NCBI GenBank assembly: GCA_902536925.1
Contig: CACAZL010000007.1
Span: forward strand, 1-55,222
Direction of reading: 5' to 3'
DNA: 55,222 bases
From: an uncultured Pelagibacteraceae bacterium
GTDB lineage: Bacteria; Pseudomonadota; Alphaproteobacteria; Pelagibacterales; Pelagibacteraceae
The position numbers were made by a program, and so were the translations under genes. The notes under the pieces were generated by a model. That model saw only the letters and a list, made by a program, of their open reading frames with translations. It was not told the DNA's origin and made no database searches. Shown piece after piece: positions 25,544 through 34,555 of the stretch; within the stretch, counting starts at the first letter, position 1, and every line of letters begins with the position of its first letter.

Positions 25544-26502
25544 TGAAAGAAATATTAATAATAGGTGGAGGAGCAATGGGATCAGCTTTTACTTTTCCAT
25601 GCATTGATAATAATAATAAGGTAATAATAACAGAGCCATATAATAAAGTTTTTATTAGAAATTTAACTTCAAATAATAAATACCATTCTAGTTTGAAAAA
25701 AAATTTACCAAGTAAACTAAAATATAAAAAATATTCAACAGACTTATTGAAAAATAAATATGATTTAGTTGTTGTTGCTTTAAGTTTATCGGGAATAAAA
25801 TTTATAAGTGAAGAGTTCAAAAAATCTCAAATCAAAAGTCCAATTCTTATTCTTACTAAAGGCTTAAAGTATGATAAAAAAAAGCAAAAAATTTATACAA
25901 TTTCTGAGGATATAAAAAAAAATAATAAAAATATAAATATATCTGTCTTAAAAGGGCCTTGTTTGGCTAAAGAACTTTCTAATAAAAAACAAACAAGTGT
26001 TGTTGTTGCTAACAAAAATATAAAAACTGCAAAGAATATATGCAAAATGATTTCCACAAAATATTATATAACAGAGACTTCAAAAGATATTATTGGTGTA
26101 GAAATTTGTTCAGCAATAAAAAATATTTATTCTATGATTATTGGAGCTGGAGATAGTTTAAATATGTCATCTAGTTTATTTAAAAAATCTATTAATGAGA
26201 TGATATATATTACTAAATATTTTAAAGGAAATATTGATACCGCTCTTGGATTAGCAGGAGTAGGCGATTTATATGTCAGTGCTGCTGGAGGAAGAAACAG
26301 TAAAATGGGAAGTTACTTGGGACAAGGTTATACATTTGACAATGCTAAAAGAAAATTCATGTATAAAGAGACTGTAGAGGGCGAGCAACTTGCAAGAGAA
26401 ATTGCTCCTTATGTGCTAAAAAAAATTCAACGAAATAGAATCCCTTTGATGACAAAATTAATTAAATCTATAATTAATAATAAAAAATTAATATTAAATT
26501 AA
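25543..26502 (+). CDS. gpsA: GpsA-like NAD(P)-dependent glycerol-3-phosphate dehydrogenase
   Basis: The start is a GTG overlapping the permease stop (TAGTG), giving a 319-residue protein beginning with the Rossmann strand ILIIGGGAMGSAF. The GpsA pattern continues with VVVALSLSGIKFI, LTKGLKY, SVLKGPCLAKEL, the catalytic lysine in EICSAIKNIYSMIIGAGDSL and GLAGVGDLYVSAAGGRNSKMG. It interconverts dihydroxyacetone phosphate and glycerol-3-phosphate. Joined to a sugar-transport operon with a glucoside phosphorylase, it may deal with glycerol-derived products instead of being the only lipid-pathway copy. The sequence is rather divergent and lysine-rich, so a related dehydrogenase substrate is possible. 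Confidence 0.8.
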   Translation: MKEILIIGGGAMGSAFTFPCIDNNNKVIITEPYNKVFIRNLTSNNKYHSSLKKNLPSKLKYKKYSTDLLKNKYDLVVVALSLSGIKFISEEFKKSQIKSPILILTKGLKYDKKKQKIYTISEDIKKNNKNINISVLKGPCLAKELSNKKQTSVVVANKNIKTAKNICKMISTKYYITETSKDIIGVEICSAIKNIYSMIIGAGDSLNMSSSLFKKSINEMIYITKYFKGNIDTALGLAGVGDLYVSAAGGRNSKMGSYLGQGYTFDNAKRKFMYKETVEGEQLAREIAPYVLKKIQRNRIPLMTKLIKSIINNKKLILN

Positions 26503-26504
26503 AA

Positions 26505-27590
26505 ATGGCAAGTATTAATATAAATAATGTGAACAAGTATTTTGGTAATACGCATGTGATCAAAGATGTCTCTCTTGATATAAAAAGTGAGTCATTTACA
26601 GTTCTAGTAGGCCCAAGCGGATGTGGTAAATCAACAATTTTAAGAATGATAGCTGGTCTTGAGGAAATAAACTCCGGAACAATATCTATTGATGGTAAAG
26701 TTGTAAATGATCTACCACCCAAAGAGAGAAATATTGCAATGGTATTTCAATCATATGCTCTTTATCCTCATATGACAGTATTTGATAATATGGCTTTTGG
26801 TTTAAAGATTGAAAAAAAATCAAAAGACGAGATAGAGCAAAGAGTAATGGAAGCAGCTAAAATCTTACAAATAGAAGAGTATCTTGAGAGAAAACCTAAA
26901 CAATTATCTGGAGGACAACGTCAAAGAGTAGCTATAGGTAGAGCAATTACTAGAAAACCAAAAGTTTTCTTATTTGATGAACCGTTATCTAACTTAGATG
27001 CAGCGTTAAGAGTCCAAATGAGGGTAGAATTAGCAAAATTACATGATCAACTTAATGCTACCATGATATATGTAACCCATGATCAGACTGAAGCAATGAC
27101 ACTTGCAAATGATATTGTTGTATTGGATCAAGGTATAGTTTCACAAAAAGGATCACCTATGAACCTGTACAATAACCCAGATAATTTATTTGTTGGTGGT
27201 TTTATTGGATCTCCAAAAATGAATTTTATAGATAGTAAAATTTTAAGTAAAAGTTCAAAGAGTTCTGAAGTAGATATAATGGGGACAGGAAAGTTAAATG
27301 TACCAAAAATTTCTGAAAATATTAAAGAAGGTGACAGTATAAAAATTGGAATAAGACCAGAGCATTTAATATTGAATGGAAAAATAGATTCATTATGGGA
27401 AAGTAAAGTCTTCGTTGTAGAAAAATTAGGGTCAGGAACATATTTATATTTAGAGAAAGAGGGGGATCCTCTTGTTGTACAAACTGATGGAGATACAAAT
27501 ATCAAAGTAGGTGACACTGTTAAAATAGGTTTTGATCCATTTCGTTGCCATTTATTTGATAATAAGGGTATTTCTTTTAAAAATTCTTAA
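26505..27590 (+). CDS. MalK/UgpC-like sugar ABC transporter ATPase
   Basis: A 361-residue ATPase of the CUT1 sugar-importer class: Walker A GPSGCGKST at residues 36-44, Q-loop MVFQSYALYPHMTVFDNMAFGLK, signature LSGGQRQRVAIGRAI, Walker B VFLFDEPLSNLDA and YVTHDQTEAMTLA. The C-terminal third (about 240-361) is a TOBE/MOP-type domain with IGIRPEHLILNGK. It begins two bases after the GpsA-like gene and precedes the binding protein and two permeases, so it powers that importer. In this class one ATPase may serve several importers. Confidence 0.92.
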   Translation: MASININNVNKYFGNTHVIKDVSLDIKSESFTVLVGPSGCGKSTILRMIAGLEEINSGTISIDGKVVNDLPPKERNIAMVFQSYALYPHMTVFDNMAFGLKIEKKSKDEIEQRVMEAAKILQIEEYLERKPKQLSGGQRQRVAIGRAITRKPKVFLFDEPLSNLDAALRVQMRVELAKLHDQLNATMIYVTHDQTEAMTLANDIVVLDQGIVSQKGSPMNLYNNPDNLFVGGFIGSPKMNFIDSKILSKSSKSSEVDIMGTGKLNVPKISENIKEGDSIKIGIRPEHLILNGKIDSLWESKVFVVEKLGSGTYLYLEKEGDPLVVQTDGDTNIKVGDTVKIGFDPFRCHLFDNKGISFKNS

Positions 27591-27702
27591 ATCAATCTCA
27601 GGTAGTATTGTGTTATTTACATACTTGTTATTCTTCCATTAAATGTTCATTATGTGTTAATTTTTAAATAACTTTAGAAAACAAGAAAAAAGAGGGGAAT
27701 AT

Positions 27703-29031
27703 ATGTTTAAAAATATATTAATAACAATCTCTGCAATAGCTATTGTTTTTAATTCAATTGCATTTGCAGATATCAAATTCTGGACGACAGAAACTCAACC
27801 AGCAAGGATGGCTAAGCAAGAAGAGATGGCTAAAGCTTTTGAGGCCAAAACTGGAATTGGAGTTGAAGTTATTCCAATTGATGAAAAAGATTTAGGCACA
27901 CGAGCTACTGCAGCAGCAGCAGCGGGAGATCTTCCTGATGTAATTTATCATACACTACAGTATGTATTGCCATGGGCTGAGGCAGGAATTTTAGATGTTG
28001 ATGCAAATAATGATGTAGTTAAATCACTCGGAAAGAAAACTTTTGCACCAGGTGCTTTAAAAATGGCTAGTGCTGGTGGTAAAATTGCAGCGGTACCAGT
28101 TGATGGTTGGACACAAATGGTTGTTTATAGAAAAGATCTATTTGAGCAAGCCGGACTGGAGCCACCAACAACATACGCAAACATTGAGAAAGCAATAGAT
28201 GCTTTATCTAGCAATGATATGTTTGGATTTGTTGCAGCAACTAAAACTGATGAAAACTTTATGAGTCAGGTTTTGGAACATGTCTTGCTTGCAAATGGAG
28301 TTAACATTGTCAAAAAAGGTGGAACAAAAAAACAAGGAAGAGCTTTGAAAAATTCTTTAGAGTTTTATAAAAAATTAGCAAAAGCTAGCCCTCCAGGAGA
28401 ACTTTATTGGAAACAATCAAGAGAACTTTATTTTGCTGGTAAAACTCCAATGATAATATGGTCACCATTTATCATGGATGAATTAGCCGGTTTAAGAGAC
28501 TCAGCTCCACCAACAATTAATAGTGATCCTACATCACCTGAATTGGCATCTAAAACTGGTTTTATAACTAATTTTAGTGGACCAAATAATGTAAAAGGCG
28601 CAGCTTGGGCAGATGTTAGATACTTTGGTATAACAGCAGATGCAGATACTGATGAAGCTAAGCAGTTTATTCTTTATTCAATGGATGAAGGATACACTAG
28701 CACTTTATCTATAGCACCAGAAGGTAAGTTTCCTGTAAGAAGAGGTAATGCAAGTGATCCAAATGCATTTACAACGGCTTGGAGTAAACTACCTGTTGGA
28801 GTTGATAGAAAAGCTCCTTTAACAGATCTATATTCAGCAGATGTAATTAATAATATAGTTGCTGGTTTAGATACTGCTAACAGATGGGGAGTAAAAGAAG
28901 GTGAACTATCTAGAGCATCTAAAATTATTAACAATAAGTTTATAAATAGAATCACTAGACAATATATTGACGATCAATTGACGCTAGATCAAGCAGTAGA
29001 TGAAATTAATACTGTGCTAGCTAGCTTCTAG
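27703..29031 (+). CDS. sugar/glucoside-binding periplasmic protein (CUT1 family)
   Basis: A 442-residue extracellular solute-binding protein with a signal peptide ending near residue 22 (FNSIAFA). The mature protein has IKFWTTETQPARMAKQEEMAKAFE, AAGDLPDVIYHTLQYVLPWAEAG, VPVDGWTQMVVYRKDLFEQAGLEPPTTYA and AKQFILYSMDEGY, as in binding proteins for trehalose, maltose and small alpha-glucosides. AGAGGGGA lies 7 bases ahead of the ATG and a possible promoter TTTACA-17-TTAAAT is at 27616-27644. A strong hairpin follows the stop. The phosphorylase three genes downstream suggests a glucosyl-polyol or glucosylglycerate ligand; the exact one cannot be read. Confidence 0.85.
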   Translation: MFKNILITISAIAIVFNSIAFADIKFWTTETQPARMAKQEEMAKAFEAKTGIGVEVIPIDEKDLGTRATAAAAAGDLPDVIYHTLQYVLPWAEAGILDVDANNDVVKSLGKKTFAPGALKMASAGGKIAAVPVDGWTQMVVYRKDLFEQAGLEPPTTYANIEKAIDALSSNDMFGFVAATKTDENFMSQVLEHVLLANGVNIVKKGGTKKQGRALKNSLEFYKKLAKASPPGELYWKQSRELYFAGKTPMIIWSPFIMDELAGLRDSAPPTINSDPTSPELASKTGFITNFSGPNNVKGAAWADVRYFGITADADTDEAKQFILYSMDEGYTSTLSIAPEGKFPVRRGNASDPNAFTTAWSKLPVGVDRKAPLTDLYSADVINNIVAGLDTANRWGVKEGELSRASKIINNKFINRITRQYIDDQLTLDQAVDEINTVLASF

Positions 29032-29049
29032 TAATTTAAAAAATTAAAA

Positions 29050-29083
29050 AAAGCGGGTAATATTAATTATCCGCTTTTTTTTT
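29050..29083 (+). terminator. hairpin terminator/attenuator abutting the permease start codon
   Basis: AAAGCGGGTAAT (29050-29061) pairs with ATTATCCGCTTT (29066-29077), one G-U pair, loop ATTA, followed by T residues up to base 29083. The ATG of the first permease is the very next base. It mirrors the hairpin behind the other binding-protein gene in this window. Confidence 0.88.
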
Positions 29084-30343
29084 ATGAGTTCAAAACTTGC
29101 AAAAATTGAAAAAAGAACAGCTTATCTTTTAATATTACCATCGGTTCTTTTAGTATTTTCTATTATATTATTTCCAATATTTTCAAATATTTGGATCAGC
29201 TTTAAAAATGTAGAGCTTAAAGATTTAAGAATTCCTGAACCAAGAGCAAAGAAATTAGTAAAATCAATTAAAGATAATTCAAATCAAATAAAAATAATTT
29301 ATAAATTAAGAAATAGCTCTCTCACACAAGAAATTACTAATGTAAAATTTAAGGATAAATATCCAAATAATATCGAACCAAGAAATTTAGATAAAAGATG
29401 TAAATTTAAATCAAAGTTACTTCAGTGTGAGTTTGGTAATTGGCCAAAAAAATATCGAGAGAATTTAGAAATAATATTTCAAAATACTAATAATCAAGAA
29501 ATTTCCAAGAAGGTACTAAAATCTTATAAACCTAAACTATCAGGTAAGTCACAAAATATATTATTAACTTATGAATTTACTTTAAATAATTTCAAAAAAG
29601 TAATTAAAGACAAAGCGTTTATAGATCTATTATCAACAACTTTTTATTACACTTTTTTTGGAACCATAGGTGCAATAATTTTTGGAATTTTGGCTGCACA
29701 AATGGTAAATCAAAAATTTTTTGGAAGAACATTTGTGAGAAGCGTTTTGTTGTTTCCTTATGTTGCACCAGTAGTTGCTCTTGCCTATACCTGGGAACTC
29801 TTACTTGATCCGACAAGTGGAACTTTAAATAATTTATTAATTAATTATCAAATTATTGATGGACCAATAAATTTACTAGGACAAAAATACGTAACTTTAA
29901 ATATACTTGGTTTTGATTTTAAGTTGAGGCTAGCATTGACAACTGTAATTATTTTTGAAATTTGGAGATATTTTCCTCTAGCATTTCTATTTATTCTTGC
30001 TCGTCTTCAAGCAGTTCCAAAAGAGCTATATGAAGCAGCTGATGTTGATGGTGCAAATCCTTTACAAAAATTTCTTAATATTACTTTACCCCAGATATTA
30101 GCAGTGATTTCAATTCTATTTATGATCAGATTTATTTGGAATTTTAATAAATTTGAAGACATCTTCTTACTCACTGGGGGAGCATCTGGCACAAGAACAT
30201 TGCCAATCAATGTATATCAACAAGGTTTTTCAATCGGGGATATTGGTATGGGTTCTGCAGTCTCTATTGTGATTGTAGTGTTTCTGTTAATCTTTATGTT
30301 TATCTATTTTAAACTTTTAGGAAAAAGAGCTGATGAAAATTAA
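29084..30343 (+). CDS. sugar ABC permease, MalF-type, with an inserted N-terminal domain
   Basis: 419 residues; the canonical permease portion starts at about residue 165 (YEFTLNNFKKVIKDKAFI) and has the EAA loop PKELYEAADVDGANPLQKFLNITLPQI. Between the first membrane helix (LILPSVLLVFSIILFPIFSNIWISF) and that portion lie about 110 mostly polar residues with LDKRCKFKSKLLQCEFGNW, which by position would be periplasmic and could form a disulfide. MalF of E. coli has its large periplasmic domain elsewhere, so this insert is distinct. No Shine-Dalgarno is visible because the start directly follows a T-tract. The 3' end overlaps the second permease gene by 11 bases. Confidence 0.87.
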   Translation: MSSKLAKIEKRTAYLLILPSVLLVFSIILFPIFSNIWISFKNVELKDLRIPEPRAKKLVKSIKDNSNQIKIIYKLRNSSLTQEITNVKFKDKYPNNIEPRNLDKRCKFKSKLLQCEFGNWPKKYRENLEIIFQNTNNQEISKKVLKSYKPKLSGKSQNILLTYEFTLNNFKKVIKDKAFIDLLSTTFYYTFFGTIGAIIFGILAAQMVNQKFFGRTFVRSVLLFPYVAPVVALAYTWELLLDPTSGTLNNLLINYQIIDGPINLLGQKYVTLNILGFDFKLRLALTTVIIFEIWRYFPLAFLFILARLQAVPKELYEAADVDGANPLQKFLNITLPQILAVISILFMIRFIWNFNKFEDIFLLTGGASGTRTLPINVYQQGFSIGDIGMGSAVSIVIVVFLLIFMFIYFKLLGKRADEN

Positions 30344-31526
30344 AAACATATTTACTTATTGTTTTATCTCATCATTATTTTTGTTTTCATTAGTTTGTAT
30401 TTGGAAAATCTTAGTTACATTACAAGGAATTGAATTAACAAATTTTAATTTTAATAAATTATTTATATTTGGAATAACTCTTTGTGCAATAAATCTTCTT
30501 ATTGGGAAAAAATTAAATTTAAATATTAAAATTACTATACTTGCACTTTTATTTTCTATCTTTGATTATTTCATCTCAATAAATTTACCTATTTGGTATA
30601 GTTTTGGCATATTTTTAATTTCATTATTTTTTTTCAATAATATAAAAGATTACGACAAAAACTTTTTGTCAAAAAATCATTCATCTCAAAAATTATTCTT
30701 TAATTTTTTAACATTATTCGGAATTACTCTGTTCTCTTTTGTAATTCTTTTCCCTTTTTATATGATGTTAGTTACAAGCTTTAAAACCCAAGCATTATTA
30801 TTATTAAACCCCTTAGACTTTAGTATTAACTTTGCACAAGGATTACCAGAGTTGTTCAAATCTTATTTTATAGTATTCAAAGATTACAATTTTGGAAGAT
30901 ATATGCTTACGAGTACAATAGTCTCCTTAGGAACAGTCATTATAACATTAATTTTTGCAATACCGGCCGCTTATGCAGTTGCAAGACTTAATTTCTTTGG
31001 AAAAAATTTTTTATCAACATCCATATTGATAATTTATTTGTTTCCAGCGATAGTTTTAGTGATACCTTTGTACACAATTTTTAGTCAACTCGGTTTAAGA
31101 AATTCTATTGAGGGTTTACTAATAGTTTATACAGCTACGACTTTACCTGTAGCTATTTATATGTTGCAAGGTTACTTTAAAAGTATACCAAAAGAATTAG
31201 AAGAAGCAGGGATAATTGATGGTCAAAATTGGCTTGGTATAATTTTTAAAATTATACTTCCGCTAAGTTTACCTGCAATATCATCAGTAGCTTTGTATGT
31301 ATTTATGATAGCTTGGAATGAATTTTTATTTTCATTAATGTTTTTAGACCGCCCAAATACGTTCACATTATCAAGAGCTATTCAGTTTCTAAATGTTGGA
31401 GCTGAAACACCTAGACAATATTTGATGGCAGGGTCTGTTGTGGTAACTTTACCTATTTTAATAATTTTTGTTTATTTTGAAAAATACTTGGTAAGTGGTC
31501 TTACCGCAGGAAGTGTTAAAGGTTAA
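30333..31526 (+). CDS. sugar ABC permease, MalG-type, with an N-terminal membrane extension
   Basis: 397 residues, whereas MalG-type permeases are usually about 280. The normal portion starts at about residue 120 (LFGITLFSFVILFPFYMML) and carries the EAA loop PKELEEAGIIDGQNWLGIIFKIILP near residue 285. The first 110 residues hold about four extra hydrophobic helices (for example YCFISSLFLFSLVCIW, LFIFGITLCAINLLIG, ITILALLFSIFDYFI, YSFGIFLISLFFF). It pairs with the preceding permease, itself enlarged, in one importer. The role of the additions is unknown. The next gene follows after 87 bases. Confidence 0.87.
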   Translation: MKIKNIFTYCFISSLFLFSLVCIWKILVTLQGIELTNFNFNKLFIFGITLCAINLLIGKKLNLNIKITILALLFSIFDYFISINLPIWYSFGIFLISLFFFNNIKDYDKNFLSKNHSSQKLFFNFLTLFGITLFSFVILFPFYMMLVTSFKTQALLLLNPLDFSINFAQGLPELFKSYFIVFKDYNFGRYMLTSTIVSLGTVIITLIFAIPAAYAVARLNFFGKNFLSTSILIIYLFPAIVLVIPLYTIFSQLGLRNSIEGLLIVYTATTLPVAIYMLQGYFKSIPKELEEAGIIDGQNWLGIIFKIILPLSLPAISSVALYVFMIAWNEFLFSLMFLDRPNTFTLSRAIQFLNVGAETPRQYLMAGSVVVTLPILIIFVYFEKYLVSGLTAGSVKG

Positions 31527-31613
31527 TAAAAATGGAACTTACAAGGAAAATTTAATTTATAGATTTTGGAAAATTATATAAGATTAATATAATTAATTTC
31601 TGATAAATATTTA

Positions 31614-33344
31614 ATGGATCAATCTATTTACATATCAAAAATAAATAAAATTTTTCATGATTTGTACAAAAGTTATGAGGATAAAAATGATTTAAAATTT
31701 TATTCATCTGAAATATCTAATTTAATAAAAGATTTTAATAGAAGAATAAAGTTATCCAAAAATTTAATAATAGACGAGAAGTTATCAGTTCTAATAACTT
31801 ATGCAGACAACATTACTGCTGGAAAAAATAAAAAAAAACTTAAAATTTTTAAAAGTTTTTATGCAAGATTTTTAAGAAATTACTTTAATACAATTCATTT
31901 TTTACCATTTTATCCCTCAAGTAGTGACAGTGGTTTCTCAGTTAAAGACCATTATGAAGTAGACGGTAAATTAGGTACCTGGGAAGATATTAAAGATTTG
32001 TCAAAATATAATTCAATTATGGCAGATATCGTAATAAATCACTCTTCTTCACGTGGTATCTGGTTTAAAAATTTTTTGTTAAATAAGTCACCAGGGAACG
32101 ATTATTTTTTTACGATAGATAAAAAATTTAATTCTAAAAACGTTGTGAGACCACGTGAACATAAATTATTAAAAAAAATAAAAATTCGTAATAAGACTAC
32201 TTATCTGTGGAGAACTTTTAGCCCTGACCAAATAGATTTAAATTTCAAAAATCCAAAAGTATTAATTAGATTTATTAAAATAATGTTCTTTTTAATAAAT
32301 CGTGGAGTGAATATTTTTAGATTAGATGCAATAGCATATTTGTGGAAAGAAAGTGGCACAAAATGTATAAATCATTCAAGTACACACAAAATAATTAAAC
32401 TATTAAGAATAATTTGTTCTAATCTTAAACAAAAAAAAATTTTAATAACTGAAACTAATTTACCTGAAAAACAAAATCTTAGTTACTTTGGAAAAAATGA
32501 TCAAGCGAATTGGATTTATAATTTTTCACTACCTCCTTTAATAATTAAAAGTTTGCTATTTGAGAATGGCTCTGAACTTACTAAATGGAGTAAAAAATTT
32601 CCATGTTTAAAAAAAGGAACAAGCTATCTAAATTTTTTAGCCTCTCATGACGGTGTCGGAATGAGACCAGTTGAAGGATTATTATCCAAACCAACTTTAA
32701 ATAAATTATTTAATCGACTAAAAAAAAATGGAGGTGAATTTTCATTTAGAAAAATAAATGGTTCAAAAAAGCAAGTGTATGAAGCAAACATTACCTTATT
32801 TAACGCTTTTAAAGCAAGTGATTTTGATGAAAGTGGAAATTATTCATTAGAACGCTATTTAGCTGCACATAGTCTAATTCTTTCGTTTGAAGGAGTTCCA
32901 GCTTTTTATTTCAATTCCCTTTTTGGAACTTCAAATGACATTAGTAAATTTATAATTACAGATAATAAAAGAGATTTAAATAGATATAAATGGAACAATG
33001 AAAGACTAACAAAAAATTTAAAAATAAATAATTCAAAACAATCAGTATTTTATAATGAAATGACAAATTTAATAAAAATTAGGAGAAAGCAAAAAGCATT
33101 TCATCCAAATGCACAAAGAAAAAATCTAAATTTTGGGTCAAAATTCTATGCATTGGAAAGAATAAGTTTAGACAAATCACAAAAAATATTAGCAATCACA
33201 AATTTAACATCAAAAACTCAAGTTTTAAAAATCAACTCAAAATACTTAAAATCTAAAAATTTATTAGGTCAAAAATTTAAGATTACTTTTGATAAAGAAT
33301 TAGTTTTTAATCCTTTTCAAACTTTTTGGTTGAGTATTAATTAA
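31614..33344 (+). CDS. GH13 subfamily 18-like phosphorylase (sucrose/glucosylglycerate type)
   Basis: A 576-residue alpha-amylase-fold enzyme resembling sucrose phosphorylase and its glucosylglycerate/glucosylglycerol relatives (E. coli YcjM type). Conserved regions: LITYADNITAG, FLPFYPSSSDSGFSVKDHYEV, MADIVINHSSSRGIWF, then nucleophile Asp238 in FRLDAIAYLWKESG, acid/base Glu280 in LITETNLPE and Asp346 in ASHDGVGMRP. Such enzymes cleave a glucoside with phosphate, yielding glucose-1-phosphate and saving ATP. No signal peptide, so it works in the cytosol on material brought in by the ABC importer upstream. Acceptor specificity cannot be decided here; the YcjM-like operon layout favours glucosylglycerate or glucosylglycerol. 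Confidence 0.82.
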   Translation: MDQSIYISKINKIFHDLYKSYEDKNDLKFYSSEISNLIKDFNRRIKLSKNLIIDEKLSVLITYADNITAGKNKKKLKIFKSFYARFLRNYFNTIHFLPFYPSSSDSGFSVKDHYEVDGKLGTWEDIKDLSKYNSIMADIVINHSSSRGIWFKNFLLNKSPGNDYFFTIDKKFNSKNVVRPREHKLLKKIKIRNKTTYLWRTFSPDQIDLNFKNPKVLIRFIKIMFFLINRGVNIFRLDAIAYLWKESGTKCINHSSTHKIIKLLRIICSNLKQKKILITETNLPEKQNLSYFGKNDQANWIYNFSLPPLIIKSLLFENGSELTKWSKKFPCLKKGTSYLNFLASHDGVGMRPVEGLLSKPTLNKLFNRLKKNGGEFSFRKINGSKKQVYEANITLFNAFKASDFDESGNYSLERYLAAHSLILSFEGVPAFYFNSLFGTSNDISKFIITDNKRDLNRYKWNNERLTKNLKINNSKQSVFYNEMTNLIKIRRKQKAFHPNAQRKNLNFGSKFYALERISLDKSQKILAITNLTSKTQVLKINSKYLKSKNLLGQKFKITFDKELVFNPFQTFWLSIN

Positions 33345-33397
33345 AATTATAAATATACTGCGCTAAGAAAAATAGAAAAATTAAATATTATTTTAAT

Positions 33398-34555
33398 ATG
33401 AAAACTAATTGGAATTATCCTACTACAATCTGGGTTGGAGAGAACAGGATTCAAGATTTAAGCCAAGCCTGTAAAAATCTTAAAATTGATAAACCATTAT
33501 TTGTCACAGATAAGGATTTAATTAATCTAAAAATGGTAAAAGATATTATTTTAAATTTAAAAAAAACCTTCAGTCATCTTCAAGTTTTTTCAAATTTTTC
33601 AGGAAATCCTGTTGGCGAGAATGTGGAACAAGGAGTTGAACAGTTTAAAAAATTAGGTTGTGATGGAGTGATTGCATTTGGTGGTGGCAGCGGTCTTGAT
33701 GTAGGTAAAGCTATTGCTTTCATGTCAGGACAGTCTAGACCAATATGGGATTTTGAAGATATCGGTGATTATTGGAAAAGAGCAGATGAAACTAACATTG
33801 CACCTATTATCGCTATACCAACAACAGCAGGAACAGGATCAGAAACTGGAAGAGCATCAGCTATAATCAATAAACAAACAGGTATAAAAAAAATTATTTT
33901 TCATCCAAAATTTTTACCTTCAATCGTAATTTTAGATCCTAATTTAACTTTAGATCTTTCTCCAAGATTGACTGCAGCGACAGGTATGGATGCTTTAGCC
34001 CACAATTTGGAAGCTTTTTGCGCACCAGGATTCCACCCGATGGCTGATGGAATTGCAATTGAAGGAATGAAGTTAATTAAAAACTCATTAATTAAAGCAG
34101 TTAAGAACGGTAAAGATTTAAATGCTAGAGCGGAATTATTAGCTTCAGCTAGTATGGGTTCTACTGCTTTTCAAAAAGGTCTTGGTGCTATTCATTCTTT
34201 AAGCCACCCTATTAATGCGCAATTTAATGTTCATCACGGTTTATCAAATGCTATCTTTATGCCTTATGTATTAACTTTTAACAAAGAAATGATTGAAAAA
34301 AGGATAATTTCTATATGTGATTATCTCGAACTTGATAAAAGTTTTGATAGTTTTTTAAACTGGATTTTAGAACTGAGAAAAGAATTAAATATACCACACA
34401 AATTATCAGAAATTGTTGATGTAAATAAAATAAATTTAGATCAGTTATCAGTAATGGCATTGGAAGATCCATCCACTTCTACCAATCCAAAAACAATGAG
34501 CAAGGATGACATGAAAGCACTTTATGAACACAGTATTTCAGGTAAATTATTTTAA
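33398..34555 (+). CDS. iron-containing alcohol dehydrogenase
   Basis: A 385-residue group III (Fe-ADH) dehydrogenase. The NAD-binding region has GCDGVIAFGGGSGLDVGKAIAF and PTTAGTGSETGRASAI, and the metal ligands are in GMDALAHNLEAF (Asp and His), SLSHPINAQFNVHHG (two His). Members act on small alcohols, glycerol, 1,3-propanediol, lactaldehyde or 4-hydroxybutyrate semialdehyde-type substrates. It overlaps by one base with the amidotransferase and follows the phosphorylase by about 50 bases, so it may oxidise the acceptor alcohol released by phosphorolysis. The substrate is not visible. Confidence 0.9.
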   Translation: MKTNWNYPTTIWVGENRIQDLSQACKNLKIDKPLFVTDKDLINLKMVKDIILNLKKTFSHLQVFSNFSGNPVGENVEQGVEQFKKLGCDGVIAFGGGSGLDVGKAIAFMSGQSRPIWDFEDIGDYWKRADETNIAPIIAIPTTAGTGSETGRASAIINKQTGIKKIIFHPKFLPSIVILDPNLTLDLSPRLTAATGMDALAHNLEAFCAPGFHPMADGIAIEGMKLIKNSLIKAVKNGKDLNARAELLASASMGSTAFQKGLGAIHSLSHPINAQFNVHHGLSNAIFMPYVLTFNKEMIEKRIISICDYLELDKSFDSFLNWILELRKELNIPHKLSEIVDVNKINLDQLSVMALEDPSTSTNPKTMSKDDMKALYEHSISGKLF

